Below are positions 1 to 9,751 of a DNA stretch of 64,000 bases, one piece after another. Position numbers and translations under genes: made by a program. The notes under the pieces were generated by a model that worked only from the letters and a program-made list of their open reading frames with translations, did no database searches and was not told the origin of the DNA. The first letter of the stretch is position 1; each line of letters starts with the position of its first letter. Origin of the DNA: Candidatus Binataceae bacterium (GTDB taxonomy: Bacteria > Desulfobacterota > Binatia > Binatales > Binataceae); contig DATJMX010000084.1 in the NCBI GenBank assembly GCA_035508495.1, positions 29,927-93,926 on the forward strand, given 5' to 3'.

Positions 1-2
1 CG

Positions 3-857
3 ACCTTCGGCATTGCAGGGCACGAGGTCAAGGTCGAATGGGGCCGCGCCGTGCGTCCGGAGCAAATCGAAGACGCGCTCAAGGCCAATCCCAATGCGCG
101 CGCGGTACTCGTTCAGGCGAGCGAGACTTCGACTTGCGCGATTCATCCGATCGCCGCGATCGGCGAGGTCACCAAGCGGCGCGGCGTGATGCTGATCGTC
201 GATGGCATCACTTCGGTCGGCGTCTTCGAGCAGAAGATGGACGAATGGGGCGTCGATGCGTTCGTCACCGGCAGCCAGAAAGCTTTGATGCTCCCGCCGG
301 GTCTGGGCGCCGTCGCGATGTCGCAGCGCGCGCTCGATACGGCGAAGAGCAACAAGACGCCGCGCTTCTACTTCGATCTCCTGAAAGAGCTGAAGGCGCA
401 GCGCGACGAGCATACGACGGCGTGGACCGCGCCGGTGTCGCTCGTCTTCGGACTCAACAAATCGCTCGAGTTGATTCATGCCGAGACTCTGCCGCGCGTC
501 TATGCGCGTCACCAGGTGATGGCGGAAGCGACGCGCGAGGCAGGCAAGGCTCTGGGACTTCGCCTTATCGCGCCGGACAATCCCGCGCCGGGCGTCACGG
601 GAATTCTCGTGCCTGACGGGATCGACGGTGGCAAAGTCGTGAAGTTCATGCGCGATACGCTCGGCGTCGGGGTGCAGGGCGGCCAGGATCAAATGAAGGG
701 CAAGCTCGTGCGCATCGGACACATGGGGCATCTGAGCCCGTTCGACATGCTCGTGGCGGTGAGCGCGTTTGAGATCGCGCTCGCGCAGGCTGGCGCAAAG
801 ATCAACCATGGTGTGGGTGTGGCCGCCGTGCAGGCGCGACTCGCAAGGAGCATCTGA
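3..857 (+). CDS. Class V aminotransferase, 5'-truncated by window edge
   Basis: PLP-dependent class V aminotransferase of the serine-pyruvate / alanine-glyoxylate / phosphoserine group. The reading frame is open from base 3, so the N-terminus lies outside the window. The PLP lysine is in the visible motif GSQKALMLPPGL, and the C-terminal small domain is complete. The gene is followed 7 bp later by serA in the same direction. In several thermophiles and deltaproteobacterial lineages a class V enzyme beside serA acts as the transaminase of the phosphorylated serine pathway. That role is inferred here from context; glyoxylate aminotransferase is the alternative. Family call is firm, substrate is not. 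Confidence 0.9.
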   Translation, partial: TFGIAGHEVKVEWGRAVRPEQIEDALKANPNARAVLVQASETSTCAIHPIAAIGEVTKRRGVMLIVDGITSVGVFEQKMDEWGVDAFVTGSQKALMLPPGLGAVAMSQRALDTAKSNKTPRFYFDLLKELKAQRDEHTTAWTAPVSLVFGLNKSLELIHAETLPRVYARHQVMAEATREAGKALGLRLIAPDNPAPGVTGILVPDGIDGGKVVKFMRDTLGVGVQGGQDQMKGKLVRIGHMGHLSPFDMLVAVSAFEIALAQAGAKINHGVGVAAVQARLARSI

Positions 858-864
858 TACGGCA

Positions 865-2460
865 ATGGCGGAAACGTTCCGCGTTCTTCTAAGCGACACA
901 CTCGCGCCGCAGGGACTCGAAGTCCTCAAGCGCTATCCGCAACTTCAGTTCGACATCAAAACGGGTCTCAAGCCCGCTGAGCTCGCTGCCATCATCGCGC
1001 CCTATGACGCGCTGCTGATTCGCAGCGGCACCAAGGTCACGCGCGAAGTCGTCGAGCATGCGACCTCGCTTAAGGTGATTGGGCGCGCGGGCGTCGGCGT
1101 CGACAACGTCGACCTCGAGCCTGCCACACGCCGCGGCATCGTCGTGATGAACAGTCCGACGGGCAACAGCGTGACCACCGCGGAGCACGCGATCTCGATG
1201 ATGATGGCGGTGGCGCGGCACATCCCCGCTGCGAACGCCTCGGTGAAAGCCGGCAAATGGGAGCGCACCAAGTTCACCGGCGCCGAGGTTCACAACAAGA
1301 CTCTCGGCGTCGTCGGCCTCGGCAACATCGGGCGCATCGTCGCCGATCGCGCGGCGGGCCTGAAAATGAAAGTGATCGCCTACGATCCGATTCTCACCGC
1401 CGAAGCAGCGGCGAGGCTCGGAATCGAGCTGGTCAGCCTGAATGAGCTGATCGAGCGCGCCGACTTTATCACGGTGCATACGCCGCTGACGGACGACACG
1501 CGCGGGATCATCGGCACCGCAGCCTTCGCGCGGATGAAGAAGGGCGTGCGAATCATCAACTGCGCGCGCGGTGGAATCGTCGACGAAGCCGCGCTAGCCG
1601 AGGCAATCAAATCGGGCAAGGTCGCGGGCGCCGCGCTCGACGTGTTCGTCGATGAGCCGCCGCCCGCCGATCATCCGCTGCTCAAGCTCGATGCCGTCAT
1701 CGCAACGCCGCATCTTGGCGCCGCGACGGACGAGGCCCAGGTGCAGGTCGCTATCGACATCGCACAGCAGGTGGCGGACTTCCTGATCGAGGGCACGATT
1801 CGCAGCGCAGTGAATATGCCCGCGCTCACCCCGCAAGAGCTCGAGATCCTGGGACCGCATCTGACACTCGCGGAGAAGCTCGGCCGTCTCGCCGCGCAGC
1901 TGATCAAGGACGCTCCGCTCGAAGTAACGCTCGGTTTCGGCGGCGAAGCATCGAATATCAAGCCTGATGCTGTAACCGGCGCCGCGCTCAAGGGCCTGCT
2001 CAGCGGTTTCCTGGCCGAGGAGCTCAACGCCGTCAACGCACCCTTTATCGCGCGCGAGCGCGGCATCATGGTGAGCGAGCGCCGCACGCGCGAAGCAACT
2101 GACTATGTCAACACTTTGTCATTGAGCGTGCGTACCGCATCAGGGTTGCACGAAGTGGCGGGCGCGCTGCTCGGAGCGCGCGGTCTCAGGATCACGCGTA
2201 TCGACGGATACCGGGTTGAAGCGGTGCCCGAAGGATACTTCCTGGTGCTGCACAACCGCGACGTGCCGGGCGTGGTGGGCGCTGTCGGCACGATCCTGGG
2301 CCAGGCCGGAATCAACATCGGCGGCCTCGAACTTGGGCGCGATCGCGTGGGCGGTACGGCGCTCAGCGTTTTCGAGGTCGATGACGCCGTTCCGGCGGCG
2401 GTGCTGGACAGGCTCAAGACTCATCCTGCGATTACGGCGGCCGATCTGCTCAAATTGTAG
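865..2460 (+). CDS. serA: D-3-phosphoglycerate dehydrogenase
   Basis: Oxidises 3-phosphoglycerate to 3-phosphohydroxypyruvate, the first step of cytosolic serine synthesis. The 531-residue length matches the long SerA class with a C-terminal ACT domain. Visible residues are the Rossmann motif GLGNIG at about 151-156 and the catalytic triad R235 (NCARGG), E264 and H283 (TPHLG). An intervening substrate-binding domain spans about 320-445, and an ACT domain starts near 455 (HNRDVPGVVG), where serine feedback is usual. An open frame extends upstream to 769, but the ATG at 865 with AAGGAG at 845-850 gives the family-standard N-terminus. It forms an apparent operon with the upstream aminotransferase. 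Confidence 0.96.
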   Translation: MAETFRVLLSDTLAPQGLEVLKRYPQLQFDIKTGLKPAELAAIIAPYDALLIRSGTKVTREVVEHATSLKVIGRAGVGVDNVDLEPATRRGIVVMNSPTGNSVTTAEHAISMMMAVARHIPAANASVKAGKWERTKFTGAEVHNKTLGVVGLGNIGRIVADRAAGLKMKVIAYDPILTAEAAARLGIELVSLNELIERADFITVHTPLTDDTRGIIGTAAFARMKKGVRIINCARGGIVDEAALAEAIKSGKVAGAALDVFVDEPPPADHPLLKLDAVIATPHLGAATDEAQVQVAIDIAQQVADFLIEGTIRSAVNMPALTPQELEILGPHLTLAEKLGRLAAQLIKDAPLEVTLGFGGEASNIKPDAVTGAALKGLLSGFLAEELNAVNAPFIARERGIMVSERRTREATDYVNTLSLSVRTASGLHEVAGALLGARGLRITRIDGYRVEAVPEGYFLVLHNRDVPGVVGAVGTILGQAGINIGGLELGRDRVGGTALSVFEVDDAVPAAVLDRLKTHPAITAADLLKL

Positions 2461-2537
2461 CGCGGCGCTTTTAGGATACGCGGGCCACGGACCAGATGCG
2501 TAGGCCGGCGCAGGAGTGCGGCCGGCGGGGGACTGAT

Positions 2538-3833
2538 ATGAACACCGTTGCCGTTGTGGGCACACAGTGGGGAGACGAAGGCAAGGGCAAGATCGTAGAT
2601 ATGCTCGCGGCCGACGCCGACGTTGTCGTTCGCTTCCAAGGCGGCAACAACGCGGCGCATACACTGGTCGTCAACAATCAGAAATTCGTGCTGCGCCTCG
2701 TGCCGGCGGGTGCGTTGCATCCGAACAAGGCTTGCGTCGTAGGCAACGGCACGGTCGTCAACCCGATCGCACTGCTCGTCGAGATCGACAACCTCAAGAA
2801 GAGCGGTTTCCTGAAGGACCCTGCCCTCTTTCGGCTCAGCTATGACGCGCACATGGTGATGCCCTACCACATCGCGATCGATCGCGCGCGCGAGGCTCGC
2901 GCCGGCAAACGCGCGATCGGCACGACCGGCTTCGGAATCGGCCCGACCTACGAAGACAAGATGGCGCGCACGGGGCTGCGCTTCGAGGATCTGCTCGACC
3001 AGGTCTCGTTCGTCGAAAAGCTCCGCCGTAATGTCGCCGAGAAAAATCTCTACTTGAAGGCGGTGCTCAAGGCCAAGACGGTCAAGGCCGACGAGATCGT
3101 CGACGCGATGGCGAAGGCGCGCCGCCGTCTGCTGCCGTATCTGTGCGACAGCGGCGCATATCTCAGCGAGGCGATCGCGGCGGGCAAGAAGGTGCTCTTC
3201 GAAGGCGCGCACGGCACGATGCTCGATATCGATCATGGCACCTATCCGTACGTGACATCGTCAAATTGTATCGCGAGCGCGTCCTTCGACGGCGTCGGGA
3301 TCGGCCCGACGAATCAGCTCGCCGTTCTCGGCATCAGCAAGGGCTACACGACACGCGTCGGCGCCGGTCCTTTCCCCAGCGAGTTCACGGGACAGCTCGC
3401 TGATGCGCTTCGCGAGGAAGGCGGCGAGTTCGGCAGCGCCACGGGCCGCCCGCGGCGTATCGGATGGTTCGACGCAGTGCTCACGCGCTACGCCGCTCGC
3501 GTCAACGGGCTATGGGGAATCGCGCTGACCAAGCTCGACGTGCTGACAGGGTTGGATCCAATCAAGATTTGCGTCGGCTACACCGTCAAGGGCAAGCGCT
3601 ACGACCAGATGCCACCGTCGCATCGGATGCTGCTGACCGCTAAGCCGATTTACCAAGAGATGCCCGGATGGCACGAGAGCCCGGCGAAGGCGCGCACGCT
3701 GGCCGACATCCCGGATGCCATGCGCAACTACGTAAATCGCATCGCAGAGCTGGTCGGAGTGCAAATCGCGATGGTCGGCGTCGGCGCCGATCGCGAAGCG
3801 ACAATCGTCACCAGCAATCCATTTGCAGCCTAG
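2538..3833 (+). CDS. purA: Adenylosuccinate synthetase
   Basis: GTP-dependent condensation of IMP with aspartate to adenylosuccinate, the committed step to AMP, in the cytosol. The protein is 431 residues, close to the 432 of E. coli PurA. The diagnostic P-loop GDEGKGK lies at residues 12-18, and the conserved GTTGFGIGPTYEDK and GAHGTMLDIDHGTYPYVTSSN-type blocks are intact. The ATG at 2538 follows a GGGGGA ribosome binding site. An upstream in-frame ATG at 2496 would add 14 residues not found in the family. It is 77 bp downstream of serA and may be co-transcribed. It ends convergently with the panE-like gene, 23 bp apart. Confidence 0.97.
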   Translation: MNTVAVVGTQWGDEGKGKIVDMLAADADVVVRFQGGNNAAHTLVVNNQKFVLRLVPAGALHPNKACVVGNGTVVNPIALLVEIDNLKKSGFLKDPALFRLSYDAHMVMPYHIAIDRAREARAGKRAIGTTGFGIGPTYEDKMARTGLRFEDLLDQVSFVEKLRRNVAEKNLYLKAVLKAKTVKADEIVDAMAKARRRLLPYLCDSGAYLSEAIAAGKKVLFEGAHGTMLDIDHGTYPYVTSSNCIASASFDGVGIGPTNQLAVLGISKGYTTRVGAGPFPSEFTGQLADALREEGGEFGSATGRPRRIGWFDAVLTRYAARVNGLWGIALTKLDVLTGLDPIKICVGYTVKGKRYDQMPPSHRMLLTAKPIYQEMPGWHESPAKARTLADIPDAMRNYVNRIAELVGVQIAMVGVGADREATIVTSNPFAA

Positions 3834-3856
3834 CCCGAATCGCGCAGTTCGCTTCG

Positions 3857-4837
3857 CTAGCTTGGATAGCAGCCGGCGCGGCGAGCTCGCTCGCGCACCA
3901 AGGCGAGGATCGCTTTGCACATCGGCATTTCGTGACCAGTTAGATCGCCGAGCTCCACGACTGCACCGAGGAGCGCATCGATCTCCATTGGACGGCCGCG
4001 TTCCAGATCCTGGAGCATCGAGGTTTTGTGCGCCCCGACTTCGAGCGCGCCATTGATTCTCTGTTCAAGGCTGACGCCGAACTTCACGCCAAGCGACTCT
4101 GCGACCTCTTGCGCTTCGCGCATCATCGTACGCGCGACCGCGTAAAGATCCGGCTCGCCCGCGAGGCGATCGAGTGTTGACGTCGTCAGCGCCGAAAGCG
4201 GATTGAGCGACAGATTGCCCCAAAGCTTCACCCATAGCTCGTCGCGAATCTGCGGCCGGATGGGAGCTTTGAGCCCGGCCGCGATTAGTTGCTTGGCCAG
4301 CACCTGGATACGCTCGCTCTTCGATCCGTCGGGCTCGCCCAACGTGAAGCGATTGCCGTGAGTGTGTTCAATCACCCCGTGCTCGATCACTTCGGCCGCT
4401 GGATAGATGACGCATCCGATCACGCGCGAGGGTGGCAACATTTGCCAGAGGATTCCCCCAGGATCGACGCTTTCAATCGTGCGATCGCGATGCGGGCTAT
4501 CGAGGCCGTAGAAATACCAGTACGGCACGCCGTTCACTCCGATCACGAGCGCGGTATGAGTTCCAAGCAGCTTCGCGATTTGTGGCGCGGCAGCGGGCAG
4601 CGAATGCGCCTTCAGTGTGACGATGACGTAGTCTTGCGCGCCCGCCTCAGTTGCATCGGAGGCGCATCGCGCCTTGATGTTGACGCGGCTGCCCGCGCTG
4701 ACAAGCGTAATTCCATCGCGGCGCATCGCTTCGAGATGCGGTCCGCGCGCGATGAAGGTCACGTCGGCGCCCGACTGCACGAGCTTGGCGCCGAGCATTC
4801 CGCCGATCGCGCCCGCGCCGAAGATCGCGATCTTCAC
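3857..4837 (-). CDS. panE: 2-dehydropantoate 2-reductase family protein
   Basis: NADPH-dependent ketopantoate reductase family (ApbA/PanE), which makes D-pantoate for CoA synthesis. The 326-residue protein begins with the Rossmann motif GAGAIGG at 7-13. It has the conserved WVKLWGNLSLNPLSALT block with the catalytic lysine and the helical C-terminal ApbA_C domain. The start is GTG at 4837, overlapping the upstream acyl-CoA ligase stop as GTGA, so translation is likely coupled. Pairing with a CoA ligase rather than panB/panC means it may act on another 2-oxo acid; many genomes carry several PanE paralogues. Confidence 0.85.
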   Translation of the reverse strand: MKIAIFGAGAIGGMLGAKLVQSGADVTFIARGPHLEAMRRDGITLVSAGSRVNIKARCASDATEAGAQDYVIVTLKAHSLPAAAPQIAKLLGTHTALVIGVNGVPYWYFYGLDSPHRDRTIESVDPGGILWQMLPPSRVIGCVIYPAAEVIEHGVIEHTHGNRFTLGEPDGSKSERIQVLAKQLIAAGLKAPIRPQIRDELWVKLWGNLSLNPLSALTTSTLDRLAGEPDLYAVARTMMREAQEVAESLGVKFGVSLEQRINGALEVGAHKTSMLQDLERGRPMEIDALLGAVVELGDLTGHEMPMCKAILALVRERARRAGCYPS

Positions 4838-6363
4838 GATTCGAGACCAAGCACCTTGGCGAGACCGATTCGTTGCAGCTTGCCGGTAGGTCCTTTCGGA
4901 ATCGTTTCGAGGACGACGATTCTGCGCGGCACCTTGAAATGCGCCAGCCGCGACGCGACGAACTCGCGAAGTTCCTGCTCATTCGCGGTTGCGCCGTCGC
5001 GCAGAACCACCGCCGCCGCGACTTCCTCGCCGAGCATCGGATGCGCCATGCCAAACGCCGCGGCCTGCAGGACCTGCGGATGATCGAGGAGAGCGGTCTC
5101 AACTTCGACCGGGCCGATCTTCTCTCCGCCGCGATTGATTAGCTCTTTGATGCGTCCCGTGAGTCGCAGGTACCCTGCATTATCGAGAAAGCCCTGGTCG
5201 CCGGTGCGGAACCATCCGTTAGTCCACGACTTAGCGTTCGCCTCGGGATTGTTTTCGTAACCGCCAGTCACATTGCGGCCGCGAATCACGATTTCGCCGA
5301 TCTGGTCCGCATCGAGCAAGCCGCCACCTTCGTTCATGATCGCGATCTCAGGTCCTGCGGCGACTCCGACGCTGCCCGCGAAATGCTCGCGCGGCGGCAG
5401 CGGATTCGACGCCATCTGATGGGCGGCTTCGGTCATGCCGTACGATTCGATGACTGGCGCGCGAAACACGTTTTCCAGTTCCTGCAGCACCTGCGGCGGT
5501 AGAGCCGACGACGACGAGCGAATGAGGCGCAGCCCGCTCGCCGCGACAGCGTCGGCATTGCGCGCAGCGCGCGCAAGAATCGCCTGATGCATGGTAGGAA
5601 CGGCGGTGTACCACGTCGGACGAATTTCGGTGAACCATCGGAAGAACTTGAGCGCGTCAAACTCCGGTGCGCATGCGACCGACGCGCCCGCAGCAATGCT
5701 CGAGAGCACCGCACCAATCAGGCCATGAATATGGAAGAGCGGCATGATGTTGAGGCAGATATCGTCGCGCGTGAGGCGCAGGGTTTCACGGATGTTCACG
5801 GCAGACGCGGTGACATTGCGATGCGACAGCGGCACGATCTTCGGCCGCGCGGTCGTGCCCGAAGTATGAAGTACCAGCGCGATATCTTCAGGCTCGGTCG
5901 CGCGATTCTCGAGCGGCTGATGATCAGATGACGCGCCAGCCTTGAGCGAAAACTCGCCCGCAGGCTTATCGGCATCAACTAGGAGTTCAATAATTGGGAT
6001 GCCGCGGACGCTCGCGACAGCACGCGACGGACTGTCCATCCCTTCAAGGATGATCAGCGCCTTGGCGTGGAGATCAGAAATATAGAAGTCGAATTCGCTT
6101 TGCTTGTAACCGGGATTCAGCGGCGCCGCAGTGGCCGCATTCGCGATGGTGAGAAACGCACTCGCCATCTCGGGGCCATTGGGCAGAACAATCGCAACGC
6201 GATCGCCATGCCCGACACCAATCGCATTGAGATCACGCCGCGTCCGCTCCAGGAGCCCTCGCAAGCCATCGTAGCTGAGTGACTTGCGCCCCGGCGCAGC
6301 CAGCGCCGGACTAGGCGCATCGCCACGCTCGAGCAACTTCGCAATCGTATCGGCTTCGTACAT
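4834..6363 (-). CDS. AMP-forming acyl-CoA synthetase (oxalyl-CoA/Pcs60-like)
   Basis: ANL-superfamily ligase that activates a carboxylate with ATP and forms the CoA thioester. At 509 residues it carries the phosphate-binding motif LHTSGTTARPK near 165-175, the ESYGMTEA block, the TGDQGFLD hinge region and the C-terminal lysine in PTGKLQR near 497. The N-terminal block PLNPGYKQSEFDFYISDL resembles the oxalate-CoA ligase (AAE3/Pcs60) branch, so a short dicarboxylate such as oxalate is a reasonable guess. It overlaps the PanE-family gene by 4 bp and probably leads that operon. Family certain, substrate inferred. Confidence 0.88.
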   Translation of the reverse strand: MYEADTIAKLLERGDAPSPALAAPGRKSLSYDGLRGLLERTRRDLNAIGVGHGDRVAIVLPNGPEMASAFLTIANAATAAPLNPGYKQSEFDFYISDLHAKALIILEGMDSPSRAVASVRGIPIIELLVDADKPAGEFSLKAGASSDHQPLENRATEPEDIALVLHTSGTTARPKIVPLSHRNVTASAVNIRETLRLTRDDICLNIMPLFHIHGLIGAVLSSIAAGASVACAPEFDALKFFRWFTEIRPTWYTAVPTMHQAILARAARNADAVAASGLRLIRSSSSALPPQVLQELENVFRAPVIESYGMTEAAHQMASNPLPPREHFAGSVGVAAGPEIAIMNEGGGLLDADQIGEIVIRGRNVTGGYENNPEANAKSWTNGWFRTGDQGFLDNAGYLRLTGRIKELINRGGEKIGPVEVETALLDHPQVLQAAAFGMAHPMLGEEVAAAVVLRDGATANEQELREFVASRLAHFKVPRRIVVLETIPKGPTGKLQRIGLAKVLGLES

Positions 6364-6378
6364 GTTGCCGGTCCGCGG

Positions 6379-6697
6379 TCAGGCCGAAGGCATGAGAGTC
6401 ATTCCGAGCCGAGCGGCGGCACGATTGAGCGCGACGTCGAACGACGCAAACCCCACCAGCGACCTGACGGTCGATTGAAGTCCATTTGCTGACGCCAGAT
6501 GCAAAGCATCAAACGCACCCAGGCCAAATTGCTCAGCGAATTCGCCGGCGCGACGAATCGTATCAAGGCCGAGCGGGAGCCGGTTGAATGAAACCCAGTC
6601 CGACTCGAACTTCCGCTTGTTTATTTCAAAAGCCAGCCTTCGCCGCGGCCAAGTATCTTGAAAGATTGGCCTTCAACTCCCGCACCGATGCTTTCAT
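6379..6697 (-). pseudogene. Eroded toxin-antitoxin locus: antitoxin 5' end joined to PIN toxin 3' end
   Basis: The minus strand starts with an ATG at 6697 encoding a typical Phd/VapB-type antitoxin N-terminus (KASVRELKANLSRYL). It hits a stop at 6628-6626 after 23 codons. In another frame, from about 6630 to the stop at 6381-6379, lies the C-terminal half of a VapC-type PIN ribonuclease. That part includes the diagnostic FDALHLASA block and a C-terminal NRAAARLGMTLMP-like tail. The middle and end of the antitoxin and the N-terminal half of the toxin, including its first catalytic aspartate, are missing. One internal deletion of a vapBC pair plus a frame change explains this. Neither product can be functional. 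Confidence 0.75.
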
Positions 6698-6750
6698 GTG
6701 ACTACCTTAACGGCGATGTGGTCACGAGTCGACAATTTGCGTTCGTTGCC

Positions 6751-7938
6751 CTATGCGCAGGCGGCGGCGTGGCTTGAGATTGCTACGCCGCGGCGGCCCT
6801 GGCGCAGGTCATTGCGATCGAAGCCGTTGGTGCAGTAGCCGATCGAAATGCCGGTGCCAGGATCGCCCCATCCGATCTGGCCGCCGGCGCCGCCGTGGCC
6901 GAATGCTAACGGCGAGTTGGTCTTTCCGAATCCACGATAACTCGCCATCCCATCGCCGCCGGCGACAACTACGCCGAGCGCTCGATTTACCTTGAATCCG
7001 AAAATCGGATCCTTGTAGTCGCCCGAGCGCACGCGCAGCGCGTCCTTGAGCGTCTCCACGTTCCAGATCGGCGCGCCATTGGATGCGCGATTGTGCAGCA
7101 GGCCCTGGTAGAACAGCGCGAGGTCGCCGGCTGTCATGATCCCGCCGCCGCCCGGCACGCCGGCTTCGCGCACGCCGGGATCGTTGAAGCCGAGGATCGC
7201 TTCCTCCGTGACTTCAGTTTCCGGCATCTCGGGGATGCCGAGTTTCTTGCGCTCCTCGTTGGTGAGCGCTTCGCCGACGTAGCACAGATCGGCAACGCGA
7301 TTCTGATGCTCGCGCGGCAGGCCGACGCGCATCTCGGGAAGGCCGAGCGGCGTCGCGATTCGATCGCGCACGAACTCGCGAAAGCCCTGTCCCGTGCGGC
7401 GTTCGATGATCTCCGCGATAACCCAGAAGCCCGAGGTCGGATGGTATTCGAACTTGCTGCCGACCGGCCATTCGAGGCGCCATTTCGCAAAGCGCTCAAG
7501 GCGCTTGCTGCGATCATTCCATTCGCCCTGCGGATAAGGCGCATTCGGAAAGCCGCCGATATGCAGCAGCACCTGCTCGACGGTGATGCTTTCCTTCCCG
7601 TTGGTGCCGAACTCCGGAACGATATCAGCAACACGCTCCTTGGGATCGAGCTTGCCCTCACCCATCACAATCCAGGACGCGGCCGACATGATCGCTTTCG
7701 TGCAGGAGAAGACGACGTAGAGCGTATCGTTGGTGGCGGGCTTGTCCGCGCCGCCCTGGTTCGCTTTGCCGAACGTGCGCATCGCGCCGATCTTTCCATT
7801 GCGCGCGATGGCGATCTGCACCGACGGCAGAAGCCCTTCGTTCACTTCACGCTCGGCGCGCTGGAAGAGCGCATCGACCTTTGCGGGATCGAGACCGAGT
7901 TCACGGGGATGTTCGGCAAACTTTTCCTGCGACGGCAT
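6751..7938 (-). CDS. Serine hydrolase, class C beta-lactamase/esterase family
   Basis: Member of the beta-lactamase-fold serine hydrolases (EstB-like esterases and related carboxypeptidases). The 395-residue protein has the SxxK nucleophile motif S78-C-T-K81 and the family-type Tyr motif Y165 in YHPTSGFW. A C-terminal HGG box replaces KTG (GHGGAGGQIGWGD). No signal peptide is visible, so it is probably cytosolic and more likely an esterase than a penicillin-binding protein. The ATG at 7938 is preceded on the minus strand by AGAGGA. It is a single gene with no obvious operon partner. Confidence 0.88.
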   Translation of the reverse strand: MPSQEKFAEHPRELGLDPAKVDALFQRAEREVNEGLLPSVQIAIARNGKIGAMRTFGKANQGGADKPATNDTLYVVFSCTKAIMSAASWIVMGEGKLDPKERVADIVPEFGTNGKESITVEQVLLHIGGFPNAPYPQGEWNDRSKRLERFAKWRLEWPVGSKFEYHPTSGFWVIAEIIERRTGQGFREFVRDRIATPLGLPEMRVGLPREHQNRVADLCYVGEALTNEERKKLGIPEMPETEVTEEAILGFNDPGVREAGVPGGGGIMTAGDLALFYQGLLHNRASNGAPIWNVETLKDALRVRSGDYKDPIFGFKVNRALGVVVAGGDGMASYRGFGKTNSPLAFGHGGAGGQIGWGDPGTGISIGYCTNGFDRNDLRQGRRGVAISSHAAACA

Positions 7939-8092
7939 CGTGGTTGTCCTCTCTTAAGAAGGTGGCCGATCTCTACCACATCGCGGCCGGGTCGTCAGGC
8001 CAAAGCTGAGCTCATCAAATTCGAGCCGGGATCTCGGCAATAGTATTGCCATTGGCATCATAACCGCTTACTAAGTGCGCTCGGGAGGATCT

Positions 8093-9736
8093 ATGAGCAA
8101 TAGCCAACGCCGTTGGATTATTCCGATCGTCGCCGTCTCGATCGCTCTTCTCGCCGCGCCATCGGCGAATGCGTTCAAGGCTTCCGCGCCCGCTCCTTCG
8201 CTTGGGACCGGGAACCTCGATCCTGAAACCCGCACCGGCCTTTATTTCAACTTGATCAGAAACTTCCCGGCGCTGGAGCGCGCGTTTCTCTATCGCATGC
8301 CGAAAGGCGGCGACATTCACAATCATCTGAGCGGCGCGGTGCTGGCGGAGAGCTACATCAAGTGGGCTTCGCAGTTGAACTACTGCGTTTGCACGAATCA
8401 GAAATGCGGCAATGACACGCAGTACACGATTGTCACGCCGTCGCAATCGCCGCCGGCGTGTAATTCATCGGCGGGACTCGCGCCAATCGCACAGGCCACG
8501 CGCAAACCGAGTTTCTACAACGCGATGATCGATGCGCTCTCGATGCGCAACTTTGTCTCGACCGGTCCGACGAGCGGGCACGATCACTTCTTCGATACCT
8601 TCGGGAAGTTCGGCGCGATTTCAGGCGTCAAGACCGGCGCGATGCTCGCCGAGGTCGCATCGGTCTGGCATGCCGAGAACGTCAAATATATCGAGCTGAT
8701 GCTGTCGCTCAACGGCGGGTCCCAGACCCGGGCGCTGGTGAATGGAATGACCTTCGATCCGACGAAGATGCAGCAGCTCTTCGACTTCATCGTCAACAAC
8801 CCCAACTTTCCGAGCTATGTCGCCGGCGGCACGAGCGATCTCAACGATGCCGAATCGGACATGCGCTCAGAGCTCGGATGCGGCACGCGTCGCGCCGATC
8901 CGGCATGCAATGACGAAACGATCCGCTACGTCTACCAGATCAATCGCACGCAGACGCCGATCAACGTTTTCGCGACGGCGGTTTACGGATTCGAGCTGGC
9001 TGCCGCCGATCATCGAATGCTCGCAGTAAACCTCGTTGCGCCAGAAGACAACCCGGTCGCACTGAGCGATTACCTGACGCAGATGCAGATCATCGGATTC
9101 CTGTCGCAGGTGGTGCCGGGCGTCAGGATTTCTCTTCACGCCGGCGAGCTCACGGCGGTTTTTGTGCCGCCGCAGGATCTTACGTTCCACATTCGCGCCG
9201 CGGTCGAGACCGCAGGAGCGGATCGTATCGGGCACGGCGTCGATATCGAAAGTGAAACCAACTGGCAGCAGCTCATGACGGAGATGGCCGCCGAGCAGCG
9301 GCTCGTCGAGATTTGCCTGACCAGCAACGACTTCATCCTGAACGTCGTCGGGTCTGCACATCCATTCGAGACCTATCGTTCCTACGGCGTGCCGCTCACG
9401 CTCGCGACCGATGATGCGGGCGTGTCGCGGATCGATCTGACGCACGAGTATCAGCGCGCGTCCGATACGTATCAGCTCAAGTACACCGACCTGAAGCAGC
9501 TCGCGCGCAACAGCCTCGAATATGGCTTCCTGCCGGGCGAGAGTCTTTGGGCGAGCACGGTGCCGTTCGTGCGCAATAGCGCCTGTATCAATGACTCACC
9601 GTTAGCGCGCCGAATCTCCGCGCCTTGCCAGAGCTTGCTGAGCAACAGCGAGCGCGCGAGCCAGCAATGGGAACTCGAGGGCGATTTCGCGACGTTCGAG
9701 CTGGGAGTCGTAGGAGGCGCTTCGCTCGCGCCGTAG
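8093..9736 (+). CDS. Exported adenosine deaminase-like metalloenzyme (ADGF/CECR1-type)
   Basis: Metal-dependent deaminase related to secreted adenosine deaminase growth factors. The start at 8093 follows GGGAGGAT. A Sec signal peptide covers about residues 1-27 (hydrophobic core IIPIVAVSIALLAA, then ANA). The amidohydrolase metal residues are visible: H76 and H78 in GGDIHNHLSG, the SLHAGEL block, IGHGVDIE and the aspartate pair in LATDDAG. The 547-residue length, with a Cys-containing insert after residue 90, suits the ADGF branch rather than cytosolic Add. Likely periplasmic or extracellular purine salvage. Substrate is inferred from family. Confidence 0.85.
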   Translation: MSNSQRRWIIPIVAVSIALLAAPSANAFKASAPAPSLGTGNLDPETRTGLYFNLIRNFPALERAFLYRMPKGGDIHNHLSGAVLAESYIKWASQLNYCVCTNQKCGNDTQYTIVTPSQSPPACNSSAGLAPIAQATRKPSFYNAMIDALSMRNFVSTGPTSGHDHFFDTFGKFGAISGVKTGAMLAEVASVWHAENVKYIELMLSLNGGSQTRALVNGMTFDPTKMQQLFDFIVNNPNFPSYVAGGTSDLNDAESDMRSELGCGTRRADPACNDETIRYVYQINRTQTPINVFATAVYGFELAAADHRMLAVNLVAPEDNPVALSDYLTQMQIIGFLSQVVPGVRISLHAGELTAVFVPPQDLTFHIRAAVETAGADRIGHGVDIESETNWQQLMTEMAAEQRLVEICLTSNDFILNVVGSAHPFETYRSYGVPLTLATDDAGVSRIDLTHEYQRASDTYQLKYTDLKQLARNSLEYGFLPGESLWASTVPFVRNSACINDSPLARRISAPCQSLLSNSERASQQWELEGDFATFELGVVGGASLAP

Positions 9737-9751
9737 TCCGAACGAAGAAGC

